Of a stretch of DNA of 64,000 nucleotides, positions 46,073-60,000 are shown piece after piece. Below the pieces are notes generated by a model that was given only the letters and a program-made list of their open reading frames with translations, was not told the origin of the DNA and made no database searches. Within the stretch, counting starts at the first letter, position 1; each line of letters begins with the position of its first letter. The position numbers and the translations under genes are program-made. Origin of the DNA: Nelumbo lutea. Its lineage: Eukaryota > Streptophyta > Magnoliopsida > Proteales > Nelumbonaceae. Location of the stretch: NCBI GenBank assembly GCA_022828595.1, contig JAKGHH010000004.1, positions 22,390,372 to 22,454,371 of the forward strand, written 5' to 3'.

Positions 46073-48150
46073 TTAGTGGGGATTCGTGAGATGCATAGAA
46101 ATTAAAGATAAACAATAGAAATATGTAAAAGTATATAATTATTTCATATAATAATTAATAGTCAGTTATATTTTATATACTACTTTTAATAATTTGTTTA
46201 CAATACAAAAGTAACAATAATTAATTTTAGATAGGGTTGTTTATCAAACATAGGGATTGCAATTTTCCCCATTTCCTTGATCCCCGTGGGGATCTGCCCC
46301 GAATGGGGCATGGATGAGGATGATCCCCCCCCCCTCCCCACGGTAGGGACGGAGATGGGGAAAGTTTCATCCCCATTGGCAAGGATGGGGAAAACATTAG
46401 TTGTCCTGCAAGGACCTTGATCCCCGCCAATATATATGTATATATGCATATGTTAATATATGTATATATGTACACATACGCCTATATGTTAATATTTTTA
46501 AAAATATGGTTGAATATGTTTGAATCTTTTCTAATAGGATTATAAAATTTAATTATTTTATTTTATTTTTAAATAAAATAATAAAATAAAAAATAAATGG
46601 TTTACATTATAAATAATCACAGGGAGTGGGGATCCCCGTGTACATGGGGATGGGAATAGCTTTGTCCCCGTTAGTGGGGATGGGGACCGAGATATGGATG
46701 GGGATTTTCACGGGGACGGGGATGGAGAGAGGCTCCTCGTCCTTGCCCTTCCTCATTGTCATTCCTAATCAAACTAATGAAACTGACCAACCTAATTTCT
46801 AGTATTTCCAACCAACTTTGGTTCAACAATTTCTCAATCCGATTGGGTTGGATCAGTTTTGCTTTGGCCATTTGTAAAATAACTAAAATCAATGACCCAA
46901 ATATATATTAATATTTTATATTTTAAATATATTTTCTAATACGAGAAAGTGGAAAAATTCCAATAAGTTTATGTTAAAATATTTTATATCACAAATTTAA
47001 AAATTTAAATCTATTTTTTTTCATAATGCCATTATAATTTTAAAAAATTTAAACTTAACTTTTAAACCTAATCTTTTAAATTGATTGACCAATTCAAAAA
47101 TTGACCCAAACAGATATAACCTAAGTGACCAACTCCCCAACCTAACCAAGTCGATTTGGTTGGGCAAACATACTACAAATGGACTGAACCAACTTGTGAA
47201 CAATAGTTTAATCTCCAATCATTATTAAAAAATTATAGCAAAAATGCATAATAAATTAAATTTAAAAAACTAAACAATAGTAGTTTAAACTCCAATAGTT
47301 ATTAAAAATTTTCTGTTAAATAACAAAACAAAAATAGATTTATACATGATTATTGAAAATATATTTATCACAAAAAATAATAAATAATTACTGAAATACA
47401 ATAATTATTATTTTTAGTATATATCAATTAAGTTTTTTTAATTATTATTAATAAACAATATTTTTTGAAAGTTATTTCAAGGATTATTAATTGGTATAAA
47501 TGAAATTAATTATTTACAACATTATTTATTTATAGAAATAATATCATTATTTAAAATTAAAATACTAATTACTTGTCAAATTTAATAATCCATAAAATTA
47601 TAGTACTATTAATGCATAATTTTGTTATTTTAACTATTTAAAATCTAGTTATGTTAATAATTCGTTATTTAAAATATTTTGTTATTTAACTAAGTATTTA
47701 AAACCTTAATCTATTTATTATAATTGAAAGTTATTCAGTAACTATTTAAAATATATTATTAATTGACTTAAAATATTAATTTCAATATTTTGTTATGTAA
47801 TATATTTAGTTGTTGAAATGTTTAATTTTTAATGTTAGATTTTTATTATTTGAATAACATTTAGATTGAATAATCCAGAAAACCATAATTTATATTGTTT
47901 GTACATAATTTCATAATGAATTTTATAAAATTATATAATTAATAATAATATGAATATTATTAAATCGATTATAATTATTTTTTGTTTTTTCAATAAATAT
48001 TTTAAAGTTATTATATAATTCTTTTAGAGTATTTAAATAATTCTTAAATTTTTTAATTCATACTTTCTTTAGATAGATGTAGATAAAAAGTGGGGTGGAA
48101 GATAAATAAGAATTAGAGATGATTTAGGAGAGAAACTCTCTACTAAATAA
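46073..48150 (-). mobile_element. Helitron-like element, copy A (decayed)
   Basis: Co-linear with copy B (48521-50612) over most of its length: both start at the left with a TAG(T/C)GGGGA..CG(T/C)G(A/C)GATGCA(T/C)AG-type end and share the AAAATAGATTT, TTCTGTTAAATAAC, ATTTATATTGTT(TG/GC)TACA and GGAGAGAA(A/T)CTCTCTACTAAAT blocks. On the minus strand the left end is a decayed version of the copy B 3' hairpin, ending CTAA followed by T. It carries a hAT insertion at 46251-46767. No Rep/helicase gene. The right boundary is uncertain. Confidence 0.45.
46251..46767. mobile_element. non-autonomous hAT element, GGGGATGGGGA family
   Basis: Ends TAGGGATTGCAATTTTCCCC and GAGG-like CCTCATTGTCATTCCTA are imperfect inverted repeats (TAGGGATTGCAA against TAGGAATGACAA). 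Flanks ATCAAACA (46243-46250) and ATCAAACT (46768-46775) match at 7 of 8 bases. The GC-rich shoulders contain repeated GGGGATGGGGA and CCCCGT words; the core is A/T-rich. It sits inside Helitron-like copy A, which lacks this block in copy B. Confidence 0.8.
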
Positions 48151-48331
48151 TTTAGGTTATTTAAATTATTGGAATGTGTGGGAGACTAGGGAGAGAGAGA
48201 GAGAAAGAGAGAGGGGGATTTTATGAAGATTTTTTAGGGAAAGTAGAATTTCTAATTGGTAGTTTCAAAAATGACATTGATTAAAAAATTTTAAAAATTC
48301 AAAAAAAGGAGAAAAATTATAGACTTTATTG

Positions 48332-48399
<68 letters not shown>

Positions 48400-48520
48400 T
48401 AGGGTTCGAGACAATTAAGTGGACTCTACCAAACAGTTAACAATTTTATAAAATTTTGAAGACTATAAAACGTAGAGACCTACAAATATTGAAAAGACTT
48501 TTCTCCTTGTATATTATGTA
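48151..48520. repeat. TA/CA compound microsatellite and flanks
   Basis: A (TA)n run at 48337-48377 passes directly into (CA)n at 48377-48396. A GA run lies near 48190-48212. No gene. Confidence 0.9.
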
Positions 48521-50612
48521 CTAGCGGGGACCCATGCGATGCACAGGCTTTGTTAAGCGAAAGTTAAACAATATGAATACATAATAATATATGATTGTTT
48601 TATATTTATACTTTTTAATAACCAATATGATCAAACTCAACCCAAGTTGGTTGGTTGTCTAGTATTTTCTGGTCAGCATTGATTTAGCAATTTTTCAACC
48701 CAACCAAGTTAGGTCAGTTTCGGTTTGGCCATTCGTAAACTGATCAAAACTGAACTGACCTGGCCATAAATATATTAATGTTTTATATTTTAAATTTAAT
48801 TTTTTAATACAAAAAATAGGAAAGTTCCCATATTTCATAGTCTAAAATGTTTTTATATCATAAATTTATTTTTAATAATATCACTATAATTTATTAAATT
48901 TAAATTTATTTTTTAAGTTTAAATATTGTGAAAAAACAAACCAAACAAAAAATAGACCCAAACTGATACAACCCAAGTTGGTGGGTTTTCACTAATCAAG
49001 TTGGCAATTTTCTTTGAAAACCATTTGAGTAAAAAATTGAAACGTATGCTTTCCAAAACAAAAGTACCATTTTTTGTTTGACAAAAGCATGCCTATTTGT
49101 ACTTATGGTGACGGTTTCTGGTGGTTTCGAGGTTTGAGACCAGTGATGGCACTCTGATTCTAGCCGCAACAAGTAGAGGTAAGGTTGATAGTTTATTAAA
49201 GGATGGTCACACATGACGACCCATTTGCATGAAAACGAAAGCACAATTTTACCAAAAGCACAAAGTATAAAAAGTTAACTTTGTGCTTTTGAGATTTTTC
49301 ATACTTTTTAAAGTATAAAAACAAAAAGTATAAAGTGCACAATACAAACACTATGTCATGTTTTTCATACTTTTATACATTCAAAAGTATGAAAGTATTT
49401 ATAAAAGTCTATCCAAACAAAGCCTAAATTTATAATGAAAATATAATATATATCTAATAAAAATACAATAATTACAAAACTACAATAAAAACTAAAAATA
49501 TATTAAATTAGTCACTAAATAGTGTAATCTCAAATAATATTTTAATCTCCAATAAATATTAATCCATAAATTATAAAAAGTATAGAATTTTTAAAAACAA
49601 ATTTATAACAAAAATACAATAAATATGTCAAATTAAACTTCAAAAGTTAAATAATAGTTTTTTAATCTCCAATAATAATTGAATTTTTCTGTTAAATAAC
49701 AAAACAAAAATAGATTTTAAATAATTATTGAAAACATGTTTATCCAAAAATAAACTAAATAATTACTAAAAATATAATAAATATTAATTTTATTATACAT
49801 AAATATATAATGAATATACATTATTAATTTTTTTGAAAGCTATTTTCTATAATTATTAATTGATATAAGTGAAATTAGTTATTTACAATGCTATTTAGTT
49901 ATTTAAAAATTTAAAATATTAATTATTTATTGAATTTAATAATCCATGAAATTATAATTAGTACTATTATTACATAATTCGTTATTAATTTTGTAAAATA
50001 TTTATTTATTATATATACGAATATTATGAAATCTGTTATAATTATTTTTCTACTTTTAGGATTTTTTTTAGTTATTACATAAATTTTTTATTTTAACTAT
50101 TTAAAATTTATTCTTCTTAAATATTTATTCTTGTTAAATATTTCATTATTTGAATTTTATTTATTTTAATGTTATTACATAATATTAAATATTTTTATAT
50201 AATTATGTAGCTATTTTGGATGTTTTTTTATTTAGGATATTTAGTTATTGAAATATTTAAATAATGTTTTATTTTTTAATGTTAAATTCTTATTATTTGA
50301 ATAACATTTAAATTGAACAATTCATAAAATTATAATTTATATTGTTGCTACATAATTTCATGATAAATTTTGTAAAAATATAGAATTATCATTAATATGA
50401 ATTTTATTAAATCTATTATAGTTAATTTTGTGTTTTGAATAAATTTTTTAAACTTAGTATATAATTTTGTTATAATATTTAAATAATTTTGAAAAATTTT
50501 AATTGAAACTTTATTTAGATAGATATAAATAAAAAATGGGGGAGAGGATAAACAGGAATTAGGGATAGTTTAGGAGAGAATCTCTCTACTAAATTAAATA
50601 TAGTTTAAGAGA
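48521..50612 (-). mobile_element. Helitron-like element, copy B
   Basis: On the minus strand the left end forms a Helitron 3' terminus: stem CCTGTGC / GCATGGG with loop ATC, ten bases, then CTAG, followed by T. The minus-strand 5' end is probably TCTCTTAAACTATATTTAATT (50612 leftward), preceded by A. Helitrons insert between A and T and start with TC. Internally AT-rich, co-linear with copy A, without a Rep/helicase gene. A block at about 49010-49435 (ending CTATCCAAACAAAGCC) is absent from copy A and may be a later MITE. About 30-base GATAAATAGGA(G/A)TTA repeats at 50546-50690 blur the right boundary. Confidence 0.5.
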
Positions 50613-51036
50613 TAAATAGGAGTTAAAGATAATTTAGAAGATAAATAAGAATTAGAGACAATTTAAAAATTAGAGATAAATAGGATTTATCTGAATTCAG
50701 ATAAAATTAGATTTCCATCCAAGAACGTCAGTATTTTAACAGATTCACCCACTCAACCGTCAACACTATTCAGGATTTCAAGTTGACGTCGGAATGTTTA
50801 TATGAATTCCTAAACGAGGGTGTTTTAATAAATTCTCAAAGTGACACATCGTCTGTTGGACACGTGCATATCAAGGCAACGAACCGTTTTTTTTGAGCGG
50901 CACAACGAGACGAGACGAGACACGAGAGAAGAGAGAACGAAATGAAAAATGTTTAGGAGGGGGAACTTGAAAAGCTTGGTCTCGCATTTCATTGTCTGAG
51001 ATTTGTGATTGGCAATTGGGATCTTTTGCGACCACA
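50613..51036. other. upstream region of the HDDC2-like gene
   Basis: Likely promoter and leader. A repeated CGAGACGAGACACGAGAGAAGAGAG stretch of purines (two overlapping motifs CGAGACGAGAC and GAGAAGAGAG) lies near 50907-50940. No clear TATA box within 100 bases of the ATG. Confidence 0.35.
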
Positions 51037-54000
51037 ATGGCGGCAAATCCATCTCTCTCTCATTCGTCGTATTCATCTTCGTCTTCAACCTCTCCTCTTC
51101 ATCGCTGCCTTTTTGCTCGCTCTCCATCTCTGCTTCTTTCTCGTCATTCATTAAAGTATGGATTTTGCCACGAAACTCCGAGAATCCTCACCGTCCGATC
51201 CCAAGCAATAAATTCTGGTTCAGGTCCAGGTATTTCTTCGGTCCCTTCTAATGGTGGTGGGTTTGGATCAAACGGGTTGGGGAATCTGGGGAAGAACGAA
51301 GCTGAATCTTCGGGCGTATCGTCGGCTTCTTCGGCCATCGATTTTCTCACATTGTGTCATCGTCTTAAGGTACGCCAAACTACCAAAGACTAGAGAGGTA
51401 GATTGGTTTTTCCGATTATATGACTACTTTGCCATTGTTTGATTTGGACCTCCTATTTATTAGTTTCTGAATTTAACTAGTTTGGTTTGAGAAATGCCCC
51501 GTCCTTAGTTGTGGTATACGAATTTTTCAATGTACGTGTCGAATGTGGCTAGACTTTTTCCGCTGGTGTTCTTCATTCTCTTTATGGTCGTAGCATGGAC
51601 AATTGTGTCGGTGCACTTTATCAAAATTTAGAGACTCTGGAATTTTTTGGTCCTTCACACTTCCAACTACTGAAGTTTCAAATGATTATTTGGGAAAACA
51701 CCAATATATGGAGCGTGCGTATTTCACAGCCTAGGAAGTGAATGATGCTTTTTTGATAATTAGGAAGCGAATGATTTTCCCTCTTCTTCTTTTCTTTTCT
51801 TTCCTTTCTTTTTTTGAATCATTGATTAGGTGTTGACCTCTTCTGAAGCGGAATAGTTTTTCTAAGTTTATCCTGGACTCTCTTTTTTTTTTTCTTTTTC
51901 AAAATATAATCAAAGTAAAATGAGAATGCTATAAAAAATGACAAAAGACTAAAAATGCAGAAAACTTGGAAAAATATAAAACCATAAGAAATGCTGTTTA
52001 AAAAGAAAATGAGCGAAGCTAAAATTAAGGCATATGATTATCTATTTCATAAATTCAACACCAAAGAGGGAGAGAACAGAATTTATAAATTGGAAAAAAT
52101 GAGAAGAAGAAAAGGTAGGCATTTAAGCCATGTTAGATGCATTAAAGGGGAAGATTAAAGAGTCTTGATAAAAGATTAGGAAATTAAGGAAAGATGGAAA
52201 ACGTTTTTGAAAAATTAAATGAAGAATATGCAGTGGGTGCTAGTGGAGGAGGGATTAGTAACTCTAATAGTACTAAAAAGTAACATATTACCTTCATAAA
52301 ACTAGTATTGTTGGAGTGAAGGAGGCGCTAAACAAAATGAAGAAGGCAAAGGTGTTAGGACCTGATGGTATTCCAATAGAAGTGTGGAAAGATATGGGGT
52401 AGATAGGTTTATTATAGCTAATTAAACTATTTAATAAGATAATGAAAACAAAGAAGATTCTAGGTGAATGGAGAAAGTGCATTATGATGTCTATATTTAA
52501 AAACAAGGGCAACACACAAAGTTGTAATAATTATTGAGGAATTAAGCTCATGAGGCACAGTGTGAAACTTTTTTTTTATGAATAAAAGAAACTGATTTAT
52601 TATAATAATAAAGAAAGTGTACAAAGGGGATAAGGGGAGAGATAAACTCTCTAAACTCTCCCAAATACAAACAGCAAAATTATAATACAGTCCAAAATAA
52701 ATGATTGATCTAAAGTTTGTTAATGAATAATTGATCTGAAGTTTGACATGAAACAAGTATATCAGAAATTGAAAAAAAATAATATTAGTAGATCAAATTG
52801 GGTTTATGCCAGGGAGATGGAATCCATTTATTAGGACAATTGATAGAAAAGTTTAGAGAGAAGAAGAGAGATCTTCATATGGTTTTCATTGATTTGGAGA
52901 AACCATATGATAGAAAATGTATGAGTCTGCAAAAACAAATGCTAGAACACCTATGGGAGAGAGAGTAACTGATGCTGTTGATGTGAAAAAAGTTGAGTGT
53001 GAGATGGAAGAAGGCTTCATGGTGACCTCAAGGTGGAGGAATGTTCTGAAAGTGGAGTCCAAGGAATTTCTGTTTGAGGAGTTGAAAATCACGGGACAAC
53101 CTAGCTTGAAGGTAAGGGAGACGACAACTATATTGGTGGAAAGAAGAGAGATGGTTGAATGGCTCAAAGCCTTTATGGCTGAGGCTGCAGACGAAGGAAA
53201 GAAACCAAGCTGGAAGGGAAGGACTACAATAACAGGAAGAAGTTATGTACTGGAGTGCTGAAGGAATGTTTAAGGTTCCAACATCACTCTCTTAGAGTTC
53301 TTTGCCAAGGTTAAGAAGCAAATGGTGCGTTTTCCTGAAGGAAAAAATAGCCAAGGATGGAAAAGGGTAGCTGTAGGTTTTCAGGGACTTCTTATGCTGG
53401 AAGGCAGAAAAATGTGAGATCTCACAAGTGGGAGTAGATAAAGCTCCCTTCGAGCCTACGGTCTAAAGCATGAATCTATTGCCTTGGCTCACAGCACAAC
53501 CATTCCCACTGTGAGCATTAATCTCGGGAGAGAACATTGGGAAAGAATGCTAGTAGTTGAAGCTGAGAAACAAGTCTCAGATTGGAGGAGAGTTGCTGAT
53601 CTTCTGCAGTGTAAATTGAGGTAAGAAGCACCTTCATATTAACTCCTTTTGACAATCTTAAAGCAATGCTCGATCCCCATGAAAATTTGGTGGAAGCTGC
53701 TTCTATGAGATTTTAAGAAGCTTGGGGGTCCTTTGATGTGTTTAAGTGGACTCCCTCCTCTAACTCAAAATCATTCTCAGCTGAAGATGGAATGGTGGTT
53801 CAGGTGTTTCGGTTGACTTTTCATCTTTGGGAACATGAGGTAGCAGCATTCATTGCAGTTTTATGTGGTGCCCACCTTGATGGTGAATTTTGGGGAGATC
53901 TTCGTTCAACAGCCCTTCTCTTGAGCGGAGTAAAACCAGAGGGGATTCCAAGGAAGGTGACCTTTTGTGTGGATGGACTGTTTATCCCGGTGTGGTTGGC

Positions 54001-57000
54001 TTCCTCCATTGAAAGCTGCAATGTGGAAGGAGGGTTGACAAGAAAGAGATGAGCAGGTGGATGCATAGGTGCTACATGGAAGGTTGGGATTGGAAAATTA
54101 GTGGTTGGACAGAAATATTACAAAAATGGGCAAGCAAGCTTTAGTTCTTTCAAAAGAGTTGGGCAGTTTGGCAAGTCAAAGACGTGAAGACCAAGCAAAC
54201 GGACTAGAGCCTATTTGGACCTATGCCCAAGTGGTGATGGGTGGCACCAAAAGAAGGGACTCAAATAGCGCAATATGTTCAACTTCAAAGGTAAAGCATA
54301 ATGAGACTAGGCTGGCGGAAGTGATTTTAAAGGAAGGTGAATCGGTGGATCAAACTAGAAGGGCGGACTAACTTAAACAGTCACGTGTGAGACCAGGTTG
54401 GTAATTGTAGGCCTGTAGAGTCGAGTGAGCCCACGAATTTGGGAGGAAAAATCAAACATGCAAGAGGCTTTATTTGACCCAACTTCATTTAGCCCATCCA
54501 AGGTTCAAAATATCAATGCGTATTGGGCCATATCGACCGGTATGTATTGTACCGGTGGCCTCCCAATATGCCCTTATAGTGGGTGTTTCGGAGTCTGACT
54601 TGGTTCAAGGGGTAGATGGGCCTTAAATTGACCTCTCTGAACCAGTTTGAAAAAAAAACCAAAAAAAGACCCTCGATATAGGCCGATACGCCCCAAATGG
54701 CGTATCAGCTTGTATTGATATTTTGAACCTTGGGCCCATTTGCTAATGTGGTAAATGGGCTGAGATTAGAAGGCCAATCAGGGACAAAGGCACATGATAA
54801 CTTAAAAACTCACGTGAGGGAGGGACAACCTAAACCAGATGAAAATTCTGGTCTATTTTCATCATCAGGTTCTTTGGTTCATACCTTAGCTTCTGCCCAA
54901 ATTGGAAGCTCTTTACAATACAAGTAGAGAGAGGAACTAGTTGAGGGAAATCTAGGAAAGCCTGACAAAGAAATAGACCTTGGAGAGAGCTCGGGCAAAT
55001 ATGAGGTTTTAAGGAGAGGAAGTTGAGAGTGTGGCTAAGGGTTGTGAAAATGAGGGGGGAGAGTTACTATTAAAGAAGTTGTAGGAGGAGGAATTAGAGA
55101 GGATATGAGGAAAAATTTGTTCCCTCCTTGAGGAGTACAAGCACAAAGAAGAATCCTTGGAGGAAAATCCAGAAAAGTTTGAGAAATTAAAAGACTTTAG
55201 AGAGTGTCTAGGCAAATCGGGGGTAGGAAACAACTGAAAAAAAAGGGAAAAAGAATAGAGGTAGAGAGATTGATCCTGAAAATAGGAGATATTGAATTTA
55301 TCGGAAGAGGGTAGAGAAGAAAGGCTTCTAAGTAGGGGCCTGGAATGCTAGGTGGGTTTTCAAATTTTTTGTTCCTATGAAAATCATTAGTTGGAATGTG
55401 AGGGAATTGGGGAGTGCAGGAAAGAGAAGGATAATTAAGGATCTTGTTAAAAGAGAAAGGCTTGACATTGTGATGTTACAAGAGACCAATTAGTTGAGCT
55501 TGATAGAAGATTGACTAGAAGTGTTAAAAGAGAAAGGCTTCAAGGAGTATTGCTACTTTTGGAGAGAGGATATTGTAGCGGTAGTGAAGGAATTAATAGG
55601 AAATATTTTGGTGTCTTTGAAGTTTAGATTGGTGGAGGATGGTTTCAATTGGGTGTTAACTAATGTGTATGGACCAAGCAATTACAAAGAGAGGAATGAG
55701 TTTTGGGAAGACCAAGGGCTATGGGAGGGCCCTTGGTGTTTGGGTGGGGATTTCAATGTAATCCGTTTTACTAATGAGTCAAATAATCCCCAACCAGCGT
55801 AAGGAAGTTTAATGCTTTCATCAATAGTAGTGACCTAAAGGAGCTTCCCCTATTGCAAACTCACTTTACTTGGTCCAACTTCTAGGAATGCCTAACTTGC
55901 TCAATAGATTTCTCTTAATGAAAGATGTGAAAGTCATTGGAGGGTTTGATAGAAAAAGCTTTGCCTAGAGTTACTTTTGACCATTGTCCTATTGAGCTAG
56001 GATAGAAACCTTTTAGTTGTGGACCAAGACCGTTTAGATTTGAAAATATGTGGTTGACACACTTGATTTTGTTAAAAAGGTTGGGAATGGTGGAGTGAAG
56101 AGATGAGGGGGGCGAAGTGGAAAGGGGTCAGATTCCATAAGAAGTTTAAAAAGATTAAGAGCAAAATTATGAGAGTGGAATAGGAACCAATTTGGGAGAA
56201 TACAGGAAATGAAAGTCACTTTGATGACCCAAATAGATGAACCAGATGTGAAGGAATCTCAAAGAATCATGAATGCATAGGAAAGAGAATGAGGATGGAG
56301 ATTAAAGAAGTAATTAAAAGAGGTCCTTTCGTGAGAAGAAATCTCTTAGAGGCAGAAATCTAGGTATAAGAGGATCAAGGAAGGTGATGGAAACAATAAA
56401 TTCTTCTAAGAAGTAGCTAATGGGAGGAGGAAAAATTTAGTGACTAAACTCGAGGTGGATGGAGTGGAATTTGATTCTCAAGAGGAAACTGCCAATTGCT
56501 TTGTAGCTCACTTCAAATCTATCTTGAGGAGACCTCTAGCTAGTAGAGTGGAGCTGGCTGATTTGGACTAGTCAAGACTTTCCAAAGAAAATAAACATAG
56601 AGAGCAAGCCAAGAAAGAGGAAGCTGAGTGAATCAGAAAGGCTAAGGCGAGATGTAGAAGAAGATAAGGAGTTCAGTGAGAGGAAGGGTAGTAGAAAAGG
56701 GGTTAATTGACAAGGGGATAGGTAATGGGTAAATAGTAAGTGGAGATGAAGATTCTTAGTTGGAAAGTTAGGGGGTTGGGAGGAGTTAGGAAAAGGCCTT
56801 TAATAAAAGAAGTAATAAAAAGAGAGGATCCAAATGTAGTGTTGATTCAGGAGTCTAAGATGATGGAGTTTGATAGGAGATGGGCTAGATCTTTGTGGAG
56901 GGTAAGGGGCATTAACTGGGTTATTTGTCCTTCTTGGGGAAGGTTGGGAGGATTAGTGACATTGTGGAAAGAAGAGGTTTTGGAGGGAGTGGAAGAGCTG

Positions 57001-60000
57001 ATTGGGAAGTTCACTGTATCTATTAAGTTCAGACACAGGGTAGACATGTTTGAGTGGGTACTAACCAATGTGTACGGTCCAACTGGTTACAGAGAAAGAA
57101 GCGAGTTTTGGGAGGAATTGGGAGACATTAGATGACTCTAGGAAGGCCCATGGTGTTTAGGAGGAAATTTCAATGTCATCAGATTCACAGAGGAGACCAT
57201 TAGTGTGAGGAGAGGCAACAATACTAGCATGAGAAGATTTAACAGCTTTATCAATAATTTTGAGTTGAAAGAGGTTCCTTTTCTGCATGGTCTGTTCACT
57301 TGGTTCAATCTTCAGGAGAACCCTATATTCTCTAAGTTGGATAGGTTCTTATTCACAACAAATTGGGAGGAGCACTGGGGGACTGTTAATTCTAGAACAT
57401 TGCCTAGGGTAAAATCAAAATCATTGGCCTATTACCTTGGTGAGAGAGGATCTTGGCACTAGAGGGCCTACACCTTTTATATTTGAGAACATGTGTCTGT
57501 CTCACCCTGGATGTATTGAGTTGGTAAAAAATTGGTGGAATGACAATAACTCAATGGCTAATTGGGAGGGTATGAAATTTCATTGGAAGTTGAAGGAGCT
57601 AAAAAGGAAGATCAAGGATTGGAACATGCTACATTTTGGAAGGATTGAAGAGAGAAAACAGGTAGTGATCAATCAAATTGAGGAGTAGATGCCAAAGAGG
57701 GGGTAATTTGAAGTGAGAGACAAGCAAGAAAGATGGGAGCTCAGGAAGCAGTTAAAAGACATCTTATTACAAAGAGGAAGTCAGCTGGAGGCCAAAGTCT
57801 AGGCATAAGTGGGTGAAAGAGGGAGATAGGAACACTAAATTTTTCATGCAACGGCCAACGGTAGAAGGAGGAATAGTCTGATTTCTAAGTTGGAGGTTGA
57901 TGGGGTGTCCTTAACTCAACAGGATGATATTGTGAGGGCCTTTGTGGAGCACTTTAAATCTATTTCTATAAGGCCCTTAAACCTAAGAATCTGGGTAGAA
58001 GGGTTAGAGTGGCCAAAATTGTCCAATGAGAATAAGAAGTCGCTCAAAAGAAAGTTTGAGATGGGGGAAATAAGGGAAGCAATATTTGTTCATGGTAGAA
58101 AGATAATTGATTAGATCTTAATAACAAATGGATGTGTGAAGGAGATGAGAAGATCGAATCAAGGTTTCATATGCAAATTGGATCTTGAAAAGGCCTATGA
58201 TTTGGTGGATTGAAGTTTCTTATTAGTAGTGCTTCAGAAGTGTGGTTTTGGGAATAGATGGTGTAATTGGATGGATGGATGTCTCACATCTTGCTTTTAT
58301 TCAGTTTTAGTTAATGGGGTAGTAAATGATTTCTTCCCAGCCTATAGAAGCCTAAGACAAGGTGATCCATTCTCCCCTTTCTTATTCATACTGGTTGCTG
58401 ATGTGCTTAGTAGACTTTTATCAGAAGCATATAGGGCTTAATCAATAAGAGGGTGGAGAATAGGAAGAAATAGAGTCTCAGTAGCTCACCTCTAGTTTGC
58501 AAATGATATTATAATATTTTGTGAGGGATGTGATTTGTTGAGGGTAAGGAATTTGAAGAATCTTATAATTCTTTTTGAAAGTGCCTTTAACTTGAAAATA
58601 AAATTGAGAAGTTTTGGAATTTGGAGACTATAGCTGCCTGCTTAGAGTGCACCATTTCTGAGTGGCCCTTGACATACTTGGGACTCTCTCTAGGTGCTAA
58701 TCTGAAGGAGAGTCGGTTTTGGAACCCATTGGTGGAAAAGTTTGAAAAGAGACTGACGGCCTGGAGAAAGAATTGTATTTCTCTTAGGGGTAGAGTAACT
58801 TTAATTAGGGCCACACTTGCTACATGCCAACCTGCCTATTTATTTTCTACCAGTCTTTAGAATACCTTCTAGGGAAGGTAAGAGGATAGAAAAACTAGTG
58901 AGGGATTTTCTGTAGGAGCTAGGGGAAGAGAAGAACCTGGTGGCTAGTATCCATGGCTGTTTTGAAAATAGTTGGGATGCTGGGGTATCTTGACGGGTGT
59001 TACAACACTTTGGAAGGCGATTTTTTGGCATCCTACCTAAATTCCTTGGGCTTGTAAGGTATGATGTCTGCTTTGGTACTTCTAATCCTTTTGGGAAGGT
59101 GTTTGGGTGGGTATCCAACCATTGAAAGAAAGAAACACAACTCTTCTCAGTAAATGGTTGTGGAGATTCCCTCGGGAACCAAATGCTCTTTGGATTGATG
59201 TCATCACTAGCAAGTATGGGAAGCATTCTAACGGTTGGGATAACAATATTCACTTGGACCAGGTCAAAGATACCAACTTTTAGAAAGGTATAATCTCAAC
59301 TTATCATTTTTTCATATTTTGTATCAGATATGAAAGGTACCAACTTTTGGTGGGTATCCAACCATTAAGTTCTGGACTGATGTTTGGTGGGGTGACCACA
59401 TTGGTCAATTTCTTTCCTCGCCTTTTCAACCTTACCCTTAACCATGAATCCCATGTTTTGTCCTCATCCCTTACTCAGTTTAACTGGAACCTAAACCTTA
59501 GAAGACCGACAAGGGACTTAGAACTTAGTGAAGTTACTAGATTTCTGCACACCATTAGAGAAGTGTACCTCTCCCCAAATACCCCTGACCTTCAAGTTTG
59601 GACCCTTCACCCGTCAGGTAACTTTTCAACCAAGTCTTGCTTCAAGGCTCTAATAGAGGGAAAAAAGACATCAAAACAGTTCCCCTTCAAGAGAATTTGG
59701 TGCTCCCATACCCCATCTAGAGTTTGTTTGTTTTTTGTTTTTGTTTTTGTTTTTTTGTTTTTTGGTGTGTGGGAAGCTAGTTTGAAGAGGATTAATACTT
59801 ATGACCTTCTCCAGAAAAAGAACCTTGGAAGATCTTATTTCTCCCCACATGTCTCCTGCTTCTGTTTAAAAGCTGGGGAATCATCCAACGACATACTGTT
59901 TCACTATAAGGAAACCAAGAAATTTTGGAACTTCTTCCTCACCCTATTTGATTACAGTTGAGCCTTCCTAGAGCATGTGGCAGATTGTCTAAGACAATGG

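Noticed and set aside
50825..51350. Minus-strand frames opposite HDDC2 exon 1
   Set aside because: Shadows of the Ser-rich exon 1 and its purine-rich leader; the + strand reading joins to exon 2 in phase.
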